Of a DNA stretch of 64,000 nt, positions 54,949 to 64,000 are shown one piece after another; the stretch's first letter is position 1; each line of letters opens with the position of its first letter. Position numbers and translations under genes: made by a program. Origin of the DNA: Hysterangium stoloniferum (taxonomy: Eukaryota; Basidiomycota; Agaricomycetes; Hysterangiales; Hysterangiaceae); the NCBI GenBank assembly GCA_015178975.1, contig WHVD01000014.1:372001-436000 (forward strand). The letters are read 5' to 3'. Under the pieces are notes generated by a model that searched no databases, was not told the DNA's origin, and was given only the letters and a program-made list of their open reading frames with translations.

Positions 54949-57790
54949 TCAGTAGTTAGAACCTGTGGCTGTTGCTGTGGCGATGAAGCTATCCCATGCA
55001 GCAATGGTAGCACTTGGCCAGACGGTGGAACCTAACGTCGTTCCTGAACCAGTGAAAATTGGGTTATGCTCTCCAGGAAGGACATCGTTCACCAGAGGAC
55101 TGCTTTCTCCGCCTACCACTGTGCCGTCGGATAGGACAGTACCATTGGGATTGTTTCCGAGGATAAATTCACGAACGAAGGTAAGCGCCTGGAGTTACAA
55201 TGCATAGCATGTAGCGTGGCTTTTGAAGAAGGATAATGGATTAACTCACTCTGGCAGGTTGCCATTGAGGAATAAGATGTCCGGCCTTATCGAAGAGAAC
55301 GTATGTCACGTTCCTTTCTTGATGCACGATACCAGCAAACTGTCCATCGTCACCGAACCAGGGAGTAGAAGGCTTCTTCGTAAATCCTTGAATTCCTTGG
55401 AAGGTAGTGTTCTGAATTGTAGCTGAAAGCCAGGCCTAAGACTTAAAACGATATAAACATGATCGAGACCACGTGCCTTCTGTGCCTAGATGGGCAACAA
55501 TCATATCATCGTTCCCAGAGTAGAAGACCCAAGAAATATTGTGAGCGGTGCTATTGGTGGCCAAATCGGTCAAGAAAGCCATTGGTCTATGCAAATAGCT
55601 TAACAACGAGTAATAAGTGAGGAAGAGGAAGGGCGACTGACTCCACGCCTGCCATAACCATAAAAAATAAGCATACAACATTGACAATGGACCACTTACT
55701 GGGATCTCCATACTGATTTGTACCGGCTGGTAATGATACGTTGAGTAACGTCGCTGCTCATCTCCAAATGTGATGCCACGTACATGTCAGATAATTGGTC
55801 TCATTGTTTTGAAATGGATACTCGAAATACTTAGACCAATTCTTGCTAGTAGGAGCATGTATCGCAGCACGGGTGGCAGGATCTATGCGCACGTAATTGA
55901 GAATAAGATAACACCTTTGGGAGAAATTCATACTATTCAAGAAGACAGTGCCATCCTGAGGCGCTTCCGGATTCAAAGCATCCGGAATACTGTAGACATC
56001 AAATCCTGGCTCGGTCGGAAACGTAGAGTTAATAGCTATTTTTGAGCAGTCAATATTAACGAGGACAAAGCAATACCGCACTGGCACTCACACCAAGGCA
56101 CGGTAAAATTGACTGCGTAATCAATGAGCTCGATGAACAAAAAACACTGATAGAAGGGGTCGATGGTCCCATTGGCACGTTGTGATAAATCACGTTTCCA
56201 GCTTGCCCGTCGTTCAGCTCGCAGTGCAAGTTCACGTTTACTCAAGCTGGATGCTGGTTGAGACGTTGCTGCAAGCGCAGAATGTAACGCCTCTTTCGCG
56301 AGTCCCCTAGTGCGACCGCGAAAAGGGCCTTGGAATGCACCCCCGTCAGTTGGAAGACTGTTGGGTCGTAGAGGAGGAAAATGGGCTATTCCAGGGTACG
56401 ACAAGTTCAGATCATAGCCACAGAGGTGCTGCCTAATACAGGTACATTAGTACACTGAACAGGGTTGATAATGAAGCACGCGTACTGCTCTTTGAAATAG
56501 TTATAAACGTCAGGGTCATAGTCGATGAGTTGTGGATAAGTCTCGATTATGTTGAGCTTTCATACAGTCAATCAGCATACGGCTTCGCCAAAAATGCCTA
56601 TGCTGCATTACCACTGGCATGTCTTCAACAAGGGGTTCCGCACCAATAGCACCATCTGGACAAAAGTGATTGTTGGGGGGTTGTGTGCGAAAATATTAAC
56701 CGGGATACAAACCTCCTATTACTATCTTGGCAAGGCGGACAGGTGGATTGGGGGTACCAAAGTATGTCTTGGTGATATACGGTATATAAGTTCCTGCATC
56801 AAATGAGTCAATGTCCGTAGTGAAAAAAAAAAATAATAATGTACCTGCATAGCTCTGTAGGCACATTAAAGTATAAGTTTTACAATCTTTTATATTCGTT
56901 GGAGGGGACTTACCTCTCCGGTAAGGTATAGAGGACGTTTGGCGAGACTAGGGAAAACTTGCACCAAGTTTGCGAGGAATCCTAGAAAGTCTTCTCCCAT
57001 CTGATCCTCGGAATTAATATATCCAGTACTATCAGCTGTTGAGAAGCCTGTTCCCACGGGTTGATCAATCCAAAATCTAATGTAGATCGTTAATGCCAAG
57101 ACAAGCTATCAAGACAAACATTACGTGTCTGCGAGACTATTCCAGCTAAATTGATGATTATCAACGAGGGAAAAATCGCTATCGATAAGTATTGGCCCGT
57201 TCTAGAAACTGTCTAGCAGGTTAAGAATTTAAAGAATAAATTTTGTACCTCAAACAACAGCCCAAGAAAACTAGACGATCCAGGACCTAATATACTTCAA
57301 TTTATGCAATATTTATCGATATAATATCGCTTACCTCCGTTCAGCCAAATCATCCATGGGCTGACTACCCGTTAGTATTTCAAGCTCTGTCCATAAAAGA
57401 GTACAAACGTTTCATCCGAATCATTAACAGCACAAGTCAATGATCCTTTCGTTTTTTCGAAACCCCAGAAAAAGAGGGTGTCATTCGGGTGTCCAGGTCG
57501 GTTAACGGGCAGGTTCCCAGCATAGCTCCTTTCGATTGCAAAAGTGGCATTGGGCAGCTGGTCCTTGACAAGGAAATCTGATCGAGGATTTAAGACAAAA
57601 AATTAGTCAGTATTTCCAGGCACATGAAACGAAACCCACAGTTCTGCCAAGCTTCACTGTCTGCAAAATTGCCATCAGTGTTTGGAATACCTGGGTATTC
57701 ATGGGGAAAGGTATTTGGGAGCGTTGGAGTCCCTTTCTGCGCCCCTACGAGACCAATAAGAAAACATCCTAAAAAGCTGTAACCGAGCAT
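54949..57790 (-). CDS. Serine carboxypeptidase, family S10 (642 aa)
   Basis: Secreted or vacuolar exopeptidase that removes C-terminal residues. Eighteen exons, 5' to 3': 57790-57640, 57577-57409, 57360-57335, 57286-57249, 57201-57125, 57076-56914, 56854-56845, 56793-56713, 56655-56612, 56556-56486, 56432-56092, 56035-55934, 55882-55784, 55726-55700, 55648-55642, 55586-55477, 55422-55250, 55188-54949 (643 codons). Signal peptide MLGYSFLGCFLIGLVGAQ. Conserved blocks: PWMIWLNGGPGSSSFLG, FWIDQPVGTGFS, GESYAGTYIPYI (catalytic Ser209, in a 10-nt exon), YSGNDDMIV (catalytic Asp), AGHLIPQWQPA (catalytic His554). Most introns are GT-AG; the one at 55476-55423 starts GC. A charged insert (about 56390-56170) precedes the C-terminal half. 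All catalytic residues are present, so it is the working partner of the dead copy A. Confidence 0.9.
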
Positions 57791-57860
57791 GCTTGGACCA
57801 TACGGAGATATGGATAAACTACTTTGGCCTGCGCCTTTCAAACTGATAAATACAATGTCA

Positions 57861-57867
57861 TTTTATA
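57861..57867 (-). promoter_or_regulatory. TATA box of carboxypeptidase B
   Basis: TATAAAA on the minus strand, about 71-77 bp before the ATG at 57790. Confidence 0.5.
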
Positions 57868-58691
57868 ATCTAGAAAGCGCTGACTCACGAGGAGAAACAG
57901 AGCTCGCGTAATTCACTTGGTTACGTTGCCACTGGCAGTTCCCCGCTCAGAATCAACAGATGGTGGCCGTTAATTCCGTCAATATTGTAACGGTTAGCAA
58001 GTGCCTACAACTTCCAAATTTCAATCATCAGAAAAATAAAATATTTGTTATACACCTTTTTCAGCGCTGTAATCTACATATTCCATTGTAGATACGTACG
58101 GTTCTCTACTCTGAAGTGTTCTGATACGTGGTGCGTGAGTAGGTGCCATTTCGATGACTACCTATGTGCTGCTGCAAAGGAATCGGTTACGATGAAATCA
58201 AACTATGGGATCACTCACTCATCGTAGTATCCATTCGAAGTGACAAGGGTTTTCATTGCGTAGGGCCAAAAATGTTTACATACAACCCGGTAGGAAGGCG
58301 GGCAATGATGTCTAGACACGTGGATATCCATATGCAAATTATTTTCAATGGGGACGTTTTCCTTCTTCACTTTCTCCGCGAGGAACCATATCATCAGCTC
58401 GTTCAGGTGAGTCTGTGTTCGGACGTCCACGGCACTTTCCTAAATGCGCTACACAAAATGACTGAATGTGGCATAGTCATCGTAAAAGTATGCGCTACAA
58501 TAACGAAAGCTTGATAAGCGTCACTTAAAATATTCATCGGAGGGAACAAAGAGTTTGAGTTCTCTACTGAGGGTAGGTTATGATATTACGCCCAGTCAAA
58601 CAATCTTCATAACACATGAGCGAAGTTGATATAGGAGGTAGAACATGCTGTCACAAATTAACCTTGCTTCGGCGTGACCAGGTGCGATATA
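57868..58691. other. No gene seen
   Basis: Upstream region of carboxypeptidase B. The frame 58164-58514 has no recognisable family and is not called. Confidence 0.4.
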
Positions 58692-58831
58692 CATTAGTAA
58701 AATGGTATTTGTTCCGGACGGCTCCCGGAGGAGATCCTCCCATTCTAGGAAGCTCCTGGACGTTGTGGAGCGTGTGGAGCATCCCAGAATAGGGGTACTT
58801 CCTCCCAGCGTTTAATACCATTTTACTGATG
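58692..58831. mobile_element. 140-bp MITE-like element with TA duplication
   Basis: The terminal repeats CATTAGTAAAATGGTATT (58692-58709) and AATACCATTTTACTGATG (58814-58831) are inverted, 18 bp with one mismatch. The dinucleotide TA stands on both sides (58690-58691, 58832-58833). The interior folds back as well (AGGAAGCTCC and GGAGGAGATCCTCC-type blocks). No coding. TA duplication and short inverted repeats fit a Tc1/mariner-related MITE. Confidence 0.75.
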
Positions 58832-58833
58832 TA

Positions 58834-59936
58834 GTCTATTAGTGTCTGAAACTGGAAAGCACCCAGTTGCGTCAAGGAGGTAGTCTTTTGGCCAACGAAC
58901 GAATAGGTCTGTGCTTACTGAATTAATCTTAGAGAGGACTTTAATACACGAGTTGGCTTTTATGATATGGGTAACAATGACACTGGACAGGAAGATCGTG
59001 TGCGCCTTGAACGGCATGCAACACAAGAAATCGAAATATTCCCACAGTTGGAATGCTGTAAACCCTGTGAAACATTCTCTTCCCTCAAGCTCGCATATTT
59101 GACTTGGGCACCTTTGTAGATTTGATCTGGCTTGTACTTATGGTATGCATGGTTCTCATCTTAGTTTTAGAGTGAACAAAGCGGCTTTGACGAAACTGAG
59201 TTAACGTATTACGAAGAAATTGTCGAATATTTTTGGGTCGGCTGAAGACACTGATTTTTGAGATTTCCGCAAGAGACCGGTTGATTGGGTGGAGTTCCTT
59301 CCATGTTCAGCATATCCCAAACGAAATCCTGGGATTTACTGTACCAATTATCAAGTGGCAGTCCCCCCTTGGTACTTATGTATTATTGCCATGACAGGGG
59401 GGGGCGCACTATAAACGGCGGGGATCCTTGGGCATAACGCCACAATCTTGTGGAGAGGAGGCCTGGGAACACCTAGTCTCTCATAGCATATGCCTATATC
59501 ACCTGCAACCAACGCAGTTCGAGACAAGGTTACGACTCTGTCAGGACCCGTAGGCTATATACAATACAAGAGCATACTAAATATGTGAGTCTCCTTCGTT
59601 ACAAATCGTGGAGGACACCGATGTTTTTTTTATTACCAGTGCTCACATAAGGTTATGAAAATTAATTTGAAGCAACCATAATCCATGGGTAGAATATTTC
59701 ACCACGTTGAAGCTGAAGTTGGCTGGTCTCCCCTTCTCGGTTTTTTGCATTTCTTTAGTTCGATCGTATAAAACACGATGCCAGTGAATGTGCCGGTTAG
59801 ATATTTTAGTGATAAAAGGCACAGCACCCCAATTCGGACAATATGGTGAGAAATCAATCAGCATGCAGGTAATCAGGGGCAAGGACATCAAGGTAGGAAA
59901 ACAAGTAGAAATGCCGTTAATTTTTCTACTAGCGTA
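58834..59936. other. No gene seen
   Basis: Spacer on the 3' side of the P450 gene; an 8-base G run lies near 59398. Nothing supportable. Confidence 0.4.
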
Positions 59937-62033
59937 CTAATTCCGACGTTTTCTGAACAGAACCTCGACGTTCTTATCCGGAACACACGACAACCCGTAC
60001 CAAATATTTTTGGGCTGTCCACCCTCGAGTAAGATATCATACGTCATTAAAATATGTGCCAATATAGTTTTCATCTCTATGCTTACGAAAAATCGACCAG
60101 GACTGTAAGATAAGAAATTAATTTAGTTCCACTATTGTGGCAGTCAGTAAAACCAACCCTGGTATCTACTCACCACGCATGTCGACCATGTCCAAAGGGA
60201 AGATAATTCAGATCAGTGCTCGTCATAAAATTAACACCTGAAGATGTCAGACTGTCACTCTCATTGCTCTGCAGCCCGCAGAAGCGGAAAGGATCGAATA
60301 TGGCAGCGTTTGGATAGACTTCTTCGTCTTGTTGGCGGGCCGAAGAAAGTGCGGAAACTGTAGCTCCCTTTGGGATATAGGTTCCATCTGAAAAGGTGAA
60401 ATCCTTCATGGCTTTTCGGAGAATTGACACTGAAACAAAACGGGATGATTGAGAATGGAATTCTTGTGTCAGTAGCCACTTACCAGCTCCCCCGCTGTGC
60501 ACCCTAGCACTTTCTCTGAAGAAACTATCCAACTTATACATTTTCCCGATTGCGACCTTACTCCAACCTTCCTTGTTGACCACGGCTTCGACCTCATCGC
60601 GGATTTCAGGGATATACTGGGGGCGACATGCTAAGTCGAACAAGGCCTGTGTGAACGCCTATATATACGAAAGTTATTAATAGCCAGAAGATGGTCTACA
60701 GGGACTCACCATAGAACTCGTCTGGATAGAGGCAAAGTTGAGGGTGATAATACGACGCATAATATTCCTAGTGGAGCGTTCCTCGCCACGAGCTTCATCC
60801 ATAAGCCAAGAAAGCATATCATTCTGGAAGCCTTTCAACATCCTTGCAAATGGTGCAGCGGATAATAAATTACCGGCTTGTCAGGGTAGTCAAACCCATA
60901 TTCATCGATATTTCTTTGGCGTTCTTCGATCATTGGACCGAGGTGTTTGAGCCCCGTGTCGATTGCACGGGGAACGTTGGTAAACAATCGGCCGGCGAGG
61001 CTACATGATTCATATTTTACTCTCATCTAGAATGATATGTCTAGTAGATGCACGCACGGCTTCAGAAAATCGGGGAACAGATTTATGATTTTCCCAGCTA
61101 TTACTGCATCGATCGTGAACCGCAGATTTAAATCGATAAACTCAGGATCACGACCTAGCACATTTAATAATCGGACACAGAGAACACAAAAAGACCTCAC
61201 ATTTTGGTACGCCCACGAAGGCCCGGTTGGACGCTCGGCACACCACATTCATCATCGTATCAAAAGCCTTGATTCCCGTCCAATCTAACACGGATTCTGT
61301 GTGTCAAATGTAAACACTAGCCCTGGATACACTTACCATCTGTAAGAGGAATTAGATCCTCAACTGCGAGGACAATCTCTTCCTTGAGAGCAGGATACAG
61401 CGTTCCAAGATTCCGGGTCAACTGTGACCTCACGATAGATATATGGTATGGATTGGCTTGGACATTTGGGCCTAGTGTATAGTCCCCCGCTATTATCTTC
61501 AGAAACAATATATGAGTAAACAATGGATTGTCCACAATGTATATGTGGTAATACTTACGTCTTTAGCGGCTTCGTTGAACGAAAGCACGTCGTCTGGGGC
61601 CTTTCGAAGTTCGTCAATCATTTTCTCATTTGTTAAAACGACATGCCAACGGTTGAGATCTGGAATGACGAATGGCATGGGTTTGTACTAAGTCAGCGTC
61701 AGGGAGGGTATACAGTCTCCAGGTATATAGTACTCACTCGGCTATAACCTTCCTGGAGCATCTCACCACCATGCTTGAACGATCGTATCATCGTGGTATA
61801 GGCAGAGAAATGGCCTCTACCACCAATGCTGGGGAGTCCGTCCTGTAAAATAAAGGATAATCGAATTGCGCTGGTAGTGTAAGGCCAAAAGAACTTACAT
61901 ATGGAACCTTCTGATATATCAACCTTAATATCAATGATATAGCGACGACAACTATACCATAGGTCTTAAAGAGTTCCAAGTCGTGGGATAGTCGCAACCC
62001 CACAGTTTCTTGAAATTGTGAAAGGGATAACAT
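59937..62033 (-). CDS. Cytochrome P450 monooxygenase (515 aa)
   Basis: Membrane-bound fungal P450. Eleven exons, 5' to 3': 62033-61899, 61842-61738, 61687-61559, 61496-61337, 61284-61201, 61154-61058, 61000-60874, 60823-60710, 60658-60484, 60429-60174, 60102-59937 (516 codons with stop); all introns GT-AG, 49-69 nt. N-terminal anchor YGIVVVAISLILRLIY, then PSIGGRGHFSAY and LRKAPDDVLSFNEA. The K-helix motif is FRESAR (Glu366, Arg369), the PERF-like motif FDPFRF, and the haem loop FGHGRHACPGRFF with Cys461, split by the last intron. The I-helix region reads NFASIQTSSMAF. Layout and wording resemble the large basidiomycete families around CYP512/CYP5150, but I cannot assign a family or substrate. 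No terpene or polyketide synthase lies nearby in the window. It appears complete. Confidence 0.92.
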
Positions 62034-63525
62034 TGAGGTTCGCTATTGAATATGGGGAGTTTAGAAGGTAAGATCCGGAACTTCAGTGGCCTATTGGATC
62101 TCAGAATAGTTCCATCAACCCCACGGTGCCCGTGTGAAAGACAAGGTAGAATCGACCCGACAATTTCCACCTGCTAAATTCCCGTGTCGTAAGAATGAGT
62201 CTAAAACAAACTGTAAGGAATTTAAATAATGTTGTCAGATAACAAAAGCTGTGACAAAGAAAGAAAAAAATGATCTGAGGGGATCAGGGTCGTGGCATGC
62301 TCATCACACGTATCACATGTCCACATTGCTTTCCCAAGGCAAAAAAAAAGTATTATAGAACTAATTGTTGCCTCGGTCGGCTTTGGAAAGGACAGCCTGA
62401 GTGGCGAGCTTAACTGGTGGCAGCTGGTACCAGAGCCGTGAATTGGGAGCGAAGCCGTTGCCTATCGGTCAGCTTACAGCTGGTCATTAGCTTTACTTAT
62501 TAGGACGTACACAGCTTATAGCGATACGATCAAATCTTATGGAAGGAATTTTTACCCTTGGTTGAAGATTCAAGAAGTGCAATAGAAAGAATGTAGGCCA
62601 TTGCCACTTTAGGCGAGTCTGTGGACTCAATGACAAGTGCAATATCCACTGAACCACCTTGGGATTCAGACCCACAACTTGAGTACTACGGATGGCCGAG
62701 TCGATAAAGATCTGTACATAAAATTGGACTTGCGACGCTCGACTGGATACTATGAAAGGTGTGCACAAGTAGTGTGCACCTGCCAATGCGTAACCAGAGC
62801 GTGGATTTTATCGATTCGAATCCGGCCATCTATGTGTGTATAGTCGTTATCGCTTAAATCTGGCAGTCAATCGACGTTACTGGGACTAATCACCCTAGTT
62901 TCGAGGGGAAAGGGAAAGTTGTGTTGTGGACAAGAGGAGACCTATGCTGTCATGGCAGGAGAAACGTAAAACCATTTATTCAAAGGACTTATTACTACAC
63001 TGAACCTATTCGCCGCCTATGTAATATGCAAAGAATCAATTCTTTGTAGTTTGTACAACACCCATAGTCAGTTCATCCCTACAGCGCTGGTGTAAGGTAG
63101 TTTTTCTTTAGAGGTTCAAACGAGCGTGTACAAGGTGCCACTGGGACACTATATACAAGTAGCTTATCGCGCGCGCATTTACCCCATCCATCTGCCTCCT
63201 ACGATTCGGATTAACAGAGTCAAAACGGAATTATACTATTTATATCACCTTTTGTTGCCTGATATTATGGTGAACTTCGTAAACTAATTTCAACAATACT
63301 AGCTATATTGGTAATGCTTGTACCACTAGTGATACCATCGGCTTAAGATGTTTGCGAATGACCGAGGCCGCCTCCATGAGTTTCTGACCGTGCCTATAAA
63401 ACTTAGGGGTTAGGTGTGACGCGTTGGCAATATGTGACTCCAGCGTCAACTGTTCATTGTTAGCGGTGATCGCTCTTGGGCGGTTTGTTGGTTCTGTTCT
63501 TAATCTATAGACATACCATTATATC
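62034..63525. other. Divergent intergenic region, no gene seen
   Basis: Lies between the start of the P450 gene (minus) and nrk1 (plus). A short A-box-like GGATGGCCGAGT at 62691-62702 and a B-box-like GATTCGAATCC at 62813-62823 do not form a tRNA. No other feature. Confidence 0.4.
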
Positions 63526-64000
63526 ATGGATAGAGGCGAGAACAATCGGGTTAAAGTTATTACTATTGCAGTCGGGTGAGTGCAATTAACACCCCGAATA
63601 GATTCCGAATTTCCGCTCACTTTTATGTTAGAGGGGCCACTTGTTCAGGGAAGACGACGCTGGCTAAGCATTTGAGAAGTTGTCTTAGTAACAGCGTTAT
63701 TATACACCAAGATGTCGGCACAAATTCTTTGATTCACTGCATTAGATACTGAACCCACCATTCTTCATTTTTTTCACTAGGACTTCGCGCCGGTTGGTTT
63801 TCTTGTGTGACATTTATTCGCTCATCATAATCCTTTCTATAAGCCTCAAGAATTAGTCCCTTTTCACCCGGAATACAATGTTCAAGACTGGGACGATGCG
63901 CCTGGTGCCATACAATGGCCGAGTCTCGCCGCATTCCTTCAAGAGGTCAAACGTACAGGCGTTATACCACAGTCTCACAAATCGCACGACCATTTGAATG
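63526..64000 (+). CDS. nrk1: Nicotinamide riboside kinase, 5' part (runs off the window)
   Basis: Cytosolic kinase that phosphorylates nicotinamide riboside to NMN in NAD salvage. Exons: 63526-63575, 63632-63713, 63781-63792, 63844-64000 and beyond. The P-loop GATCSGKTTLAKHL forms across the first intron, then SVIIHQDDFAP with the acidic pair of the family, and YNVQDWDDAPGAIQWPSLAAFLQ. This parallels the yeast Nrk1 region with YNIQNWDSPEAL. Exon 3 is only 12 nt (GACTTCGCGCCG), and the donor before it is the unusual GTCGGC. The 3' end is outside the window. Confidence 0.86.

Noticed and set aside
62691-62823. Possible tRNA: A-box-like GGATGGCCGAGT and B-box-like GATTCGAATCC with ends GATGGCC/GGCCATC
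   Set aside because: The boxes are too far apart even for a long-variable-arm tRNA, and no T-arm can be formed next to the acceptor stem.

Overview
The window looks like a repeat-rich stretch of a basidiomycete (Agaricomycete-type) nuclear genome. Protein genes are cut by many 48-77 nt introns with GT...AG ends. Exons are sometimes tiny (7-16 nt), and gene space alternates with decayed transposons, solo LTRs and gene fragments. The recognisable proteins (an Sst2/FlbA/Thn1-like RGS protein, a polyporopepsin-like aspartic protease, S10 carboxypeptidases, a fungal P450, nicotinamide riboside kinase) fit a filamentous mushroom-forming fungus. The assignment is an inference from gene style; no rRNA or other phylogenetic marker is present.

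Layout. 1-11.6 kb is a transposon graveyard. It holds a spliced IS630/Tc1-type transposase, several solo LTRs with matching 5-bp target duplications, a nest in which one old LTR received two further LTRs, one of which carries a Tc1 remnant, and two decayed copies of a dispersed gene family marked by the motif SCYWFAG. 11.6-26.6 kb is a tandem segmental duplication of about 7 kb per unit. Each unit holds a decayed Hsp110 (Sse1-type) chaperone fragment, an intact gene for a multi-pass glycosylated membrane protein (540 and 550 aa) and a tRNA-like sequence. Differences between the units expose later insertions (a foldback element, an LTR, a 248-bp insert in the tRNA-like sequence). 26.6-32.5 kb carries two more SCYWFAG copies, one with an open frame, and a 56-bp palindromic insertion with a perfect target duplication.

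32.6-41.1 kb is ordinary gene space on the plus strand: a 6-phosphogluconate-dehydrogenase-like NAD(P) oxidoreductase (330 aa), an RGS regulator of G-protein signalling (about 615 aa) and an MFS transporter (548 aa, one GC-AG intron). 41.6-43.1 kb is a truncated Ty1/Copia-type remnant, followed by almost 4 kb without a convincing gene. 47-57.8 kb is a secreted-protease cluster: an aspartic protease (415 aa), a serine carboxypeptidase pseudogene broken by a solo LTR, and a complete 642-aa carboxypeptidase paralogue in 18 exons. Its catalytic serine sits in a 10-nt exon. 59.9-62.0 kb is a complete cytochrome P450 (515 aa), and the window ends inside nicotinamide riboside kinase (nrk1).

How the parts relate. 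The two proteases would act together outside or in the vacuole of the cell: endoproteolysis by the aspartic protease, then C-terminal trimming by the carboxypeptidase. The RGS protein would shut off heterotrimeric G-protein signalling. I see no sign that the P450 and MFS genes form a biosynthetic cluster with a core enzyme. The most unusual items are the duplicated membrane-protein unit, the datable LTR nest, the dispersed SCYWFAG family and the micro-exon gene structures. Splice sites were chosen by hand so that frames and family motifs join; each should be read as a model.
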